From an uncultured Acholeplasma sp. (GTDB lineage Bacteria > Bacillota_I > Bacilli_A > Acholeplasmatales > Acholeplasmataceae), in assembly GCA_937934685.1 (NCBI GenBank), contig CALGYU010000058.1:1-17319 (forward strand): DNA of 17,319 nucleotides. Direction: 5' to 3'. This document shows, in pieces, positions 1 through 5,954 of the stretch. The first letter of the stretch is position 1, and each line of letters starts with the position of its first letter. Both the position numbers and the translations under genes were made by a program. The notes under the pieces were generated by a model. The model was not told the DNA's origin, ran no database searches, and worked only from the letters and a program-made list of their open reading frames with translations.

Positions 1-1
1 A

Positions 2-634
2 GAAGTAGCTAAAAGAGCTATGGCAGTTATTAACCCACTTAAAGTAACCATCACCAACTACCCAGAAGATAAAATCGAATATATGACAGTTCCATATCAC
101 CCAGAAAAGGATCTAGGTGAAAGAAAGCTTGCTTTCGGGCGACATATCTTTATTGAAAAAGAAGATTTTGAAGAAGTAAAACCAAATAAAAAATACAAAA
201 GACTATCTTTAGGTGAAGAAGTTAGACTATTTAACGCCTACTTCATTAAAGCAGAAAAAGTCATCAAAGATGATGAAGGAAATATCATAGAAGTCTTAGC
301 AACCTATGATCCTGAAACTAAAAGTGGCAGTGGTTTTGATGCAAGAAAACCAAATGGAACCATCCATTTTGTAGAAGAAACAAGCGCCATCAAAGCTCAA
401 TTCAATTTCTTTGAAGACCTACTGGATAACGATGATAAAAAAACACTAGATGAAAGATTTAATCATCACTCATGGATTAAAAAAGAAGGGTTTGTTGAGT
501 CATCATTAAAAGATGTTAAAGACTTAGAGAAATTCCAATTTCTAAGATTAGGCTATTTTAACGTTGATCAAAAAGAAGGCGTTAAAATGAATTTCAATGA
601 AATTGTACCTCTTAAAAGCTCATATCAAAAATAA
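2..634 (+). CDS. glnS: Glutaminyl-tRNA synthetase, C-terminal part (5' end outside window)
   Basis: Only the last 210 residues are present; the reading frame is open from the first complete codon at position 2, so the ATG at 20 is an internal Met. The segment matches the anticodon-binding beta-barrel region of class I GlnRS. It opens with the family's 'RAMAVINPLKVTI' stretch, then has 'VPYHPE', 'GRHIFIEKEDF', 'LGEEVRLFNAYFI', 'YDPETKSG', 'NGTIHFV' and near the end 'FQFLRLGYFNVD'. The enzyme charges tRNA-Gln directly in the cytoplasm. The catalytic Rossmann domain (HIGH and KMSKS motifs) lies outside the window and cannot be checked. The pcrA start codon lies 11 nt after the stop, with no terminator between, so the two are probably co-transcribed. 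Family assignment is firm. That the full-length gene is intact is assumed. Confidence 0.9.
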   Translation, partial: EVAKRAMAVINPLKVTITNYPEDKIEYMTVPYHPEKDLGERKLAFGRHIFIEKEDFEEVKPNKKYKRLSLGEEVRLFNAYFIKAEKVIKDDEGNIIEVLATYDPETKSGSGFDARKPNGTIHFVEETSAIKAQFNFFEDLLDNDDKKTLDERFNHHSWIKKEGFVESSLKDVKDLEKFQFLRLGYFNVDQKEGVKMNFNEIVPLKSSYQK

Positions 635-637
635 GGA
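633..637 (+). promoter_or_regulatory. Ribosome binding site deciding the pcrA start
   Basis: AAGGA at 633-637 lies 8 nt before ATG 646. The other in-frame ATG at 637 overlaps this motif and has no Shine-Dalgarno sequence of its own, so translation most likely begins at 646. Confidence 0.65.
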
Positions 638-645
638 TGATTAAA

Positions 646-2742
646 ATGGCACAAAAAGAAACGTGGCTAGAAGAATTAAATGATGAACAAAGAAAAGCGG
701 TAACCTATGAAAGTGGGCCGCTTTTTGTTGTAGCAGGTGCAGGAACAGGAAAAACAAAAACCTTAACCTCTAGAATCGGTTATTTAATTAAATATCAAAA
801 CATTGAACCATATCACATCTTAGCAGTCACTTTCACCAACAAAGCCGCCAGAGAAATGAAAGAAAGAGTACTAGACATGGTAGGACCTCATGCAGAAGGC
901 ACCACCATTTCTACCTTCCACTCATTTGGCCTTAAAGTGCTTAGAAAATTTATAGAAGAACTACCTTATGGACTTACCTCAAACTTTAGTGTTATAGATG
1001 ATGAGGATAGCAAGAAAATCATTAAAGACGTCACAAAAGACCTTAACTTAGATGCAAAAGAATATCCGCTTCGCTTCATGAGAAACTTTATTTCAAACTA
1101 TAAAACCAAAAGAGAAACCTTCGTAGAAGACGATAACTATGAAAAAATCTTTCAAGCATATAGAAAATACTTACTTAAAAACAATTTATTAGATTTTGAT
1201 GATTTACTCATCTATACGTATGAACTGTTAATTCAAAGTGAAAAAACAAGAACATACTTACAAACCAGATACACTCAAATATTAGTAGATGAATTCCAAG
1301 ATACCGATAAAATCCAATATGCAATCATAAGCATCATGGCCTCGCTCCATAAAAACTTATTTGTGGTAGGAGACCCTGATCAAAGTATCTACTCTTTTAG
1401 AGGAGCAGACTATGAAAATACAAAGAAGTTTTTAAACGAATTTGGAAATCAACACATTTTAGACCGCAACTATCGTTCTACTAATAAAATCTTATCAAAA
1501 GCAAACAAACTCATTAAATACAACCAAGCTAGACCGTTTGAAAAAGACTTAAAAAGCGATTTAGGTGAGGGGTCTGACATCATATATATGCCTTCAGATA
1601 GCGATTATAGAGAATCAGCTATGGTAGTTAATGAAATTAGAAGACTCATTGCCTCAGGTTCTTATCAATATGAAGATATCGCGATTCTTTATAGAAACAA
1701 TTCATTAAGTAGACACTTTGAAGATGCTTTAATCCAAATGGGATTACCATACATCATCTACGGTGGCATCTCCTTTTATGAACGACTAGAAATCAAAGAC
1801 ATCCTAGCTTATGTTAGAGTCATTTTAAATCCACATCAAGACTTCTATTTAAAAAGAATCATCAATACACCTAAAAGACAAATAGGATTAACTACCATTT
1901 CAAAATTAGAACAACATGCACAAGAAACAGGATTATCCATGTTTGATGCGATTGAAAGTGTAGATGTAAACAAACCAACCAAAGAAAGATTGTTAGCATT
2001 TAAAAACCTCATCAAAGATCTTAAAATGAAATTAGAGCAAATTGATAAACTAAAAGAAATTGTCATGATGGTATTTAAAGAAACAGGATACCAACAAATG
2101 CTCATTGATGAAAAAGATGATGTTGCAAACGAAAGAATGGAAAACATTAAAGAGTTAAGTTCAGTCTTTTACCAAGCAGACTTTGTATACAACGGAAGTA
2201 TCATCGAAAAAACCATTCAACTACTAGATCAAATAGCTTTATACACAGATTTAGATAAAAAAGATAACGATGGAGACGTCATCAAACTATCTACCTACCA
2301 TCAAGTTAAGGGACTAGAATTTAAAGTTGTCTTCATGGTTGCTATGGAAGACGGTATTTTTCCAAGTTCACATTCAAGTTACAGTCAAGAAGAACTAGAA
2401 GAAGAAAGAAGAATTGCTTACGTAGGCGTCACTAGAGCAAAAGAAAAACTATATTTAAGCTATGCTTATCAAAGAGTTTTATACGGCCAATTCTTAGAAC
2501 AAACACCTTCTAGATTCATCAAAGAAATGGGATTACTAGAAACCAAAAAAGAACCAAGCATAACTCAAAAAGCGTATCAAGAAACCAACACCCAACTGAA
2601 ACCAGGCGATAAAATCAGTCATACTGTTTTTGGTGATGGTGTTGTCATTACAGTGGATGGAGATATTGCGACCATTGCTTTCCCAATGCCACACGGATTA
2701 AAAAAACTCATCCAGACACACCCATCTATTAAAAAAATATAA
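646..2742 (+). CDS. pcrA: ATP-dependent 3'-5' DNA helicase PcrA/UvrD
   Basis: A 698-residue superfamily 1A helicase, close to the usual PcrA length. Visible motifs in order are: Q motif 'LNDEQRKAV' (11-19), Walker A 'AGAGTGKT' with K36, Ia 'TFTNKAAREM', Ib 'TFHSFG', Walker B 'DEFQD' (D215/E216), III 'GDPDQSIYSFRG', IV 'RNYRST' (about 274), V 'HQVKGLEF' (about 552) and VI 'YVGVTRAKEKL'. The last ~50 residues ('GDKISHTVFGDGVVI', 'IAFPMPHGLKKL') form the Tudor-like tail that in PcrA contacts RNA polymerase. Family knowledge places it in nucleotide excision repair, transcription-coupled repair and clearing RecA from DNA. Nearby uvrA and ligA fit that role, and pcrA beside ligA is the Bacillus arrangement. 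Start 646 is preferred over 637. A hairpin terminator overlaps its stop codon. Assignment is very secure. Confidence 0.96.
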   Translation: MAQKETWLEELNDEQRKAVTYESGPLFVVAGAGTGKTKTLTSRIGYLIKYQNIEPYHILAVTFTNKAAREMKERVLDMVGPHAEGTTISTFHSFGLKVLRKFIEELPYGLTSNFSVIDDEDSKKIIKDVTKDLNLDAKEYPLRFMRNFISNYKTKRETFVEDDNYEKIFQAYRKYLLKNNLLDFDDLLIYTYELLIQSEKTRTYLQTRYTQILVDEFQDTDKIQYAIISIMASLHKNLFVVGDPDQSIYSFRGADYENTKKFLNEFGNQHILDRNYRSTNKILSKANKLIKYNQARPFEKDLKSDLGEGSDIIYMPSDSDYRESAMVVNEIRRLIASGSYQYEDIAILYRNNSLSRHFEDALIQMGLPYIIYGGISFYERLEIKDILAYVRVILNPHQDFYLKRIINTPKRQIGLTTISKLEQHAQETGLSMFDAIESVDVNKPTKERLLAFKNLIKDLKMKLEQIDKLKEIVMMVFKETGYQQMLIDEKDDVANERMENIKELSSVFYQADFVYNGSIIEKTIQLLDQIALYTDLDKKDNDGDVIKLSTYHQVKGLEFKVVFMVAMEDGIFPSSHSSYSQEELEEERRIAYVGVTRAKEKLYLSYAYQRVLYGQFLEQTPSRFIKEMGLLETKKEPSITQKAYQETNTQLKPGDKISHTVFGDGVVITVDGDIATIAFPMPHGLKKLIQTHPSIKKI
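731..757 (+). repeat. 27-nt exact direct repeat, copy 1 (Walker A of pcrA)
   Basis: Twenty-seven bases covering the Walker A codons of pcrA are identical to 2864-2890 in the compact helicase gene. The shared peptide is a strong functional constraint, but the synonymous sites match too. Confidence 0.8.
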
Positions 2743-2766
2743 AAGAAGTGAAAACTTCTTTTTTTT
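2741..2766 (+). terminator. Intrinsic terminator after pcrA
   Basis: AAAAGAAGT (2741-2749) pairs with ACTTCTTTT (2754-2762) around a GAAA tetraloop, with a T run to 2766. The stem begins at the last two bases of the pcrA stop codon. It has only three G-C pairs and may be leaky. No strong promoter is seen between it and the next gene. Confidence 0.75.
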
Positions 2767-2791
2767 ATAGACAAAATGTCTAATATAAAAT

Positions 2792-2796
2792 AGGTG
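2792..2796 (+). promoter_or_regulatory. Ribosome binding site deciding the compact helicase start
   Basis: AGGTG at 2792-2796 lies 6 nt before ATG 2803. The in-frame GTG at 2794 is part of this motif and is probably not the initiation codon. Confidence 0.65.
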
Positions 2797-2802
2797 AATA
2801 AA

Positions 2803-3936
2803 ATGAGGTTAAATGAGCAACAACTAAAAGCTGTCCAATCAGAAGGAAAAAACATTTTCCTTCTAGCAGGTGCAGGAACAGGAAAAACAACTGTCATCAT
2901 CAAAAGAGTTCAACATCTTATCGAAAAAAACATCCACCCTAATCAAATACTGGTTTTAAGCTTTACAGCAGAAAGTGCAAAAGAATTAACCAAAAGAATC
3001 AATAACGACCATATTCAATCACAAACCTTTCACAGCTATTGTCTAAGCTGTTTACCTAAAAAAGAAATCATTACAAATCCAGTTGGATACACACAAAAAG
3101 AAAAACTAGATATTTCTAAATATAAAAACAGCCTTTTTAAAAGTAAAAAACCATCTAGATTCAATCAGTACCAACAATACTTAAAAAAAGAAAATAAAAT
3201 AGATTTTGATGATATTTTATGGTTATTTTTAAAACAAAAAACAACCAAAACATATTCATATATCTTTATAGATGAATTTCAAGACACCAACTTACTCCAA
3301 TATGCCGTATTAAAAAAAATGACCACCTATAAAACCTCTATATTTGCTGTTGGCGATCCAGATCAAAGCATCTATGCATTTAGGGGTTCAGAACTCACAG
3401 TCATCAATCGCTTCATCAAAGAATATCAAGCCAAAATCTTTAAACTAACGCTTAATTACCGTTCGACACCTCAAATTATAAACATAGCCAACACCCTCAT
3501 TAAAAACAATAAAAAACGAATTGAAAAACAACTCCTACCAACCATCAAAACAACCGGAGATTTTCAAATCATTACAACACTCAACCCCAACATTAAAATC
3601 ATAGAAATCATCAAAAAAAATCAACACACTACCATCTTATATAGAAACTATTTAGACATCATTTCACTTAAAAAAATGCTAAAAGAAACCTACTTCACCA
3701 ATTATCAATTACTCACCATCCATGGATCAAAAGGTTTAGAATTTGACACTGTCATTGTCATAGGCATTGATCAAATGATAAAAACAGAATCAAAAAATAC
3801 ATTGGAAGAAGAAAGAAGACTTTTATTTGTAGCCATCACAAGAGCTAAAAAAAATCTTTATCTCATTTCTGACCATGACAATTTATTCATCAAAGAAATA
3901 AGAGATACTAAAATAAGGCTTAAAACCATCAAGTAA
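2803..3936 (+). CDS. Compact UvrD-like SF1 helicase lacking most of domains 1B and 2B
   Basis: A 377-residue protein with the full set of superfamily 1A motor motifs: 'LNEQQLKAV' (3-11), Walker A 'AGAGTGKT' (K28), Ia 'SFTAESAKEL', Ib 'TFHSY', 'DFDDIL', Walker B 'DEFQD' (D157/E158), 'GDPDQSIYAFRG', 'NYRST' (218), 'ILYRN', 'HGSKGLEF' (307) and 'FVAITRAKKNLYL'. It is about half the length of PcrA. Walker A to Walker B spans ~129 residues against ~179 in the pcrA product here, and NYRST to motif V ~89 against ~277. Domain 1B is therefore cut down and 2B essentially gone, with 'ILYRN' only about 25 residues from motif V. No frameshift or stop interrupts it and every motif is intact, so it looks functional rather than a decayed copy. 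It lies between pcrA and ligA. Its role is unknown; an accessory DNA-repair or translocase role is inference. No Tudor tail or nuclease domain is present. Confidence 0.85.
   Translation: MRLNEQQLKAVQSEGKNIFLLAGAGTGKTTVIIKRVQHLIEKNIHPNQILVLSFTAESAKELTKRINNDHIQSQTFHSYCLSCLPKKEIITNPVGYTQKEKLDISKYKNSLFKSKKPSRFNQYQQYLKKENKIDFDDILWLFLKQKTTKTYSYIFIDEFQDTNLLQYAVLKKMTTYKTSIFAVGDPDQSIYAFRGSELTVINRFIKEYQAKIFKLTLNYRSTPQIINIANTLIKNNKKRIEKQLLPTIKTTGDFQIITTLNPNIKIIEIIKKNQHTTILYRNYLDIISLKKMLKETYFTNYQLLTIHGSKGLEFDTVIVIGIDQMIKTESKNTLEEERRLLFVAITRAKKNLYLISDHDNLFIKEIRDTKIRLKTIK
2864..2890 (+). repeat. 27-nt exact direct repeat, copy 2 (Walker A of compact helicase)
   Basis: Identical to 731-757 in pcrA, about 2.1 kb upstream and in the same orientation. 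Recombination between the copies would fuse the start of pcrA to the compact helicase in frame. Confidence 0.8.
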
Positions 3937-3948
3937 ACTTGCTAAATA

Positions 3949-3957
3949 TGTTATAAT
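3949..3957 (+). promoter_or_regulatory. Extended -10 promoter for the ligA operon
   Basis: TG at 3949-3950, one base, then a perfect TATAAT at 3952-3957. No good -35 box lies 16-18 nt upstream, which is typical of extended -10 promoters. Transcription would begin near 3964, giving an unusually short leader of about 11 nt with the Shine-Dalgarno at its 5' end. Confidence 0.6.
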
Positions 3958-3963
3958 AACTTT

Positions 3964-3969
3964 AGGTGA
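3964..3969 (+). promoter_or_regulatory. Ribosome binding site deciding the ligA start
   Basis: AGGTGA at 3964-3969 lies 5 nt before ATG 3975. The in-frame GTG at 3966 falls inside the motif and is unlikely to be the start. Confidence 0.65.
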
Positions 3970-3974
3970 TAACT

Positions 3975-5954
3975 ATGGAAATACAAGCAAAAATAAAAGC
4001 ATTAATTGATAAAATCAATCAAGCAAACTATGAATATTATACTTTAGACCAACCCAGAATTAGCGATCAACAATATGATGCATACATCAATGAACTCATT
4101 GAATTAGAGGCGTTATATCCACAATATAAAACCAAAGATTCCCCAACCCAAAAAATTGGAGGAACCATTTTAGAAGGCTTTGAAAAAGTAGAACATCAAA
4201 CACCAATGATGTCTTTAAGCAATGCTTTTAACAAAGAAGAACTATCCAAATACTATGACAGAATTCAAAAAGAAGTTCCTAGTTTCACACTAACAACCGA
4301 ACTAAAAATAGACGGATTAGCGGCAACCTTAATTTATGAAAAAGGTTATTTAGTTAAAGCAGCAACCAGAGGAAACGGAGTAGTTGGAGAAGATATAACC
4401 CACAACGTTAAAACCATCAAAACCATTCCTTTAAAACTAAAAGAACCATTAGACATTGAAGTTAGAGGCGAAATATTCATGCCTCATCAAACATTTGATA
4501 AAATCAATGAAGAACGAAAAAAGAATCAAGAAGCACTATTTGCCAATCCAAGAAATGCAGCAGCAGGAACCATTAGACAACTAGACTCAAAAGTAGCAGC
4601 TAAAAGAAACTTAGACATGTTTTTATATACCATTGTGTCAGCTGAGAAAATCGTTAAAACACAATATGAGACTTTACAATATTTAGAAAAACTAGGATTT
4701 AAAGTCAACCCTGCATATCATCTTATAACCTCAAAAGAGCAGTTAATGAAACAAATTGATGATTATGATCAACAAAGAAAAAAACTACCATATGACACAG
4801 ATGGAGTTGTTATAAAGGTTAATGAACTTAACTTATATGAGGATATAGGATATACAGCTAAAGCGCCTAAATGGGCCATTGCCTATAAATTTGAAGCCGA
4901 AAAAGTTGAAACTAAAATCAATGACATCGTCTTTCAAGTTGGTAGAACAGGAGTCATCACTCCGGTTGCTGAACTAGAACCTGTCATGATTTCAGGAAGT
5001 TTAGTCTCTAGAGCAACCCTCCATAATTATGAATATATCAAAGAAAAAGATATTCGTGTCAACGACTATGTTTTAGTTTATAAAGCAGGTGAAATCATTC
5101 CTAAAGTGATAGAAGTCATCCTAGATAAAAGAACCGCCCAACAACCTTTTGAAATGATTGAAAACTGTCCTGTTTGTGGCATGCCCTTAGAAAAAAAAGA
5201 TGGGGAAGCAGATCATTATTGCATCAACCTTGCTTGTCCAGGGAAAAAACTTAATAAATTCATCCACTTTGCGTCTAAGGATGCAATGGATATTGAAAAC
5301 CTAGGAGAAAAAGTATTAGAGACATTTTATGATTTAGGTTATATCAACAAGTTATCAGATATCTATACACTAAAGACACATAAAGAAGACTTAATGAAAA
5401 TACCAGGCTTTGGACAAAAAAGTGTTGAGAAATTATTAGACGCTATTGAAAAAAGCAAAAATCAAAGTTTTGATCGCTTAATCTATGGACTAGGGATAAA
5501 ACATGTTGGCTCTAAAATTGCTAAATTACTAACAGACCATCATCTTAAAATAGAAGATTACTATCACTTAACACCAGAAGAACTCACACTTATTCCTGAA
5601 ATTGGTCATCAAATAGCCAACAGTGTCATTGAATACTTTAAAAATCCAGAAAATATAGAAGAGATTGAACAACTAAAAAAAGCTGGTTTAACTATGGAAA
5701 AAGAAAAAACAGTCATCGCAAACAATAAGTTAAACAATTTAACATTTGTCATCACAGGAACTTTAGAAAAATATGGAAGAAAAGAAGCTCAAGAACTCAT
5801 TGAAAGCTTCGGTGGAAAAGTTACAGGATCAGTATCAAAGAAAACAGACTACGTACTATTTGGAAAAGAAGCAGGGTCAAAAAAAGATAAAGCAGAAACG
5901 CTCGGAGTAAAACTCATGAGCGAAGCAGAATTTGAGGCGTTAATTAATGAATAA
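3975..5954 (+). CDS. ligA: NAD-dependent DNA ligase LigA
   Basis: A 659-residue ligase of normal bacterial length that seals nicks during replication and repair, using NAD+ to adenylate its active-site lysine. The N-terminal Ia domain has 'YEYYTLDQPRISDQQYD' for NMN/NAD binding. The nucleotidyl-transferase motif I 'LKIDG' carries the catalytic K111, followed by 'RGNGVVGED', 'EVRGEIFM', 'NPRNAAAGTIRQ' and 'DGVVIK'. The OB fold holds 'FQVGRTGVITPVAELEPV'. A complete zinc finger has C398, C401, C416 and C421. Helix-hairpin-helix repeats follow ('IPGFGQKSVEKLL', 'GLGIKHVGSKIAKLL', 'IPEIGHQIANSV'). A BRCT domain closes the protein (about 582-659, 'FVITGTLEKYGRKEAQEL'). It overlaps uvrA by 8 nt. 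All domains are present, with nothing missing. Confidence 0.97.
   Translation: MEIQAKIKALIDKINQANYEYYTLDQPRISDQQYDAYINELIELEALYPQYKTKDSPTQKIGGTILEGFEKVEHQTPMMSLSNAFNKEELSKYYDRIQKEVPSFTLTTELKIDGLAATLIYEKGYLVKAATRGNGVVGEDITHNVKTIKTIPLKLKEPLDIEVRGEIFMPHQTFDKINEERKKNQEALFANPRNAAAGTIRQLDSKVAAKRNLDMFLYTIVSAEKIVKTQYETLQYLEKLGFKVNPAYHLITSKEQLMKQIDDYDQQRKKLPYDTDGVVIKVNELNLYEDIGYTAKAPKWAIAYKFEAEKVETKINDIVFQVGRTGVITPVAELEPVMISGSLVSRATLHNYEYIKEKDIRVNDYVLVYKAGEIIPKVIEVILDKRTAQQPFEMIENCPVCGMPLEKKDGEADHYCINLACPGKKLNKFIHFASKDAMDIENLGEKVLETFYDLGYINKLSDIYTLKTHKEDLMKIPGFGQKSVEKLLDAIEKSKNQSFDRLIYGLGIKHVGSKIAKLLTDHHLKIEDYYHLTPEELTLIPEIGHQIANSVIEYFKNPENIEEIEQLKKAGLTMEKEKTVIANNKLNNLTFVITGTLEKYGRKEAQELIESFGGKVTGSVSKKTDYVLFGKEAGSKKDKAETLGVKLMSEAEFEALINE

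Noticed and set aside
1845..2147. Minus-strand open frame of 100 codons inside pcrA, and about a dozen similar ones opposite other genes
   Set aside because: They lie wholly or largely opposite well-conserved genes, encode low-complexity Ser/Phe/Ile-rich peptides with no family features, and have no ribosome binding sites or promoters.
2767..2791. Possible promoter for the compact helicase (TATAAA at 2784 or TAATAT at 2781)
   Set aside because: No -35 match at proper spacing other than the T tract of the terminator, and the start of transcription would fall on the ribosome binding site.
2803..3936. Compact helicase as a pseudogene or truncated duplicate of pcrA
   Set aside because: All catalytic motifs are intact, the reading frame is uninterrupted, and the losses are internal to the 1B and 2B domains rather than end truncations.
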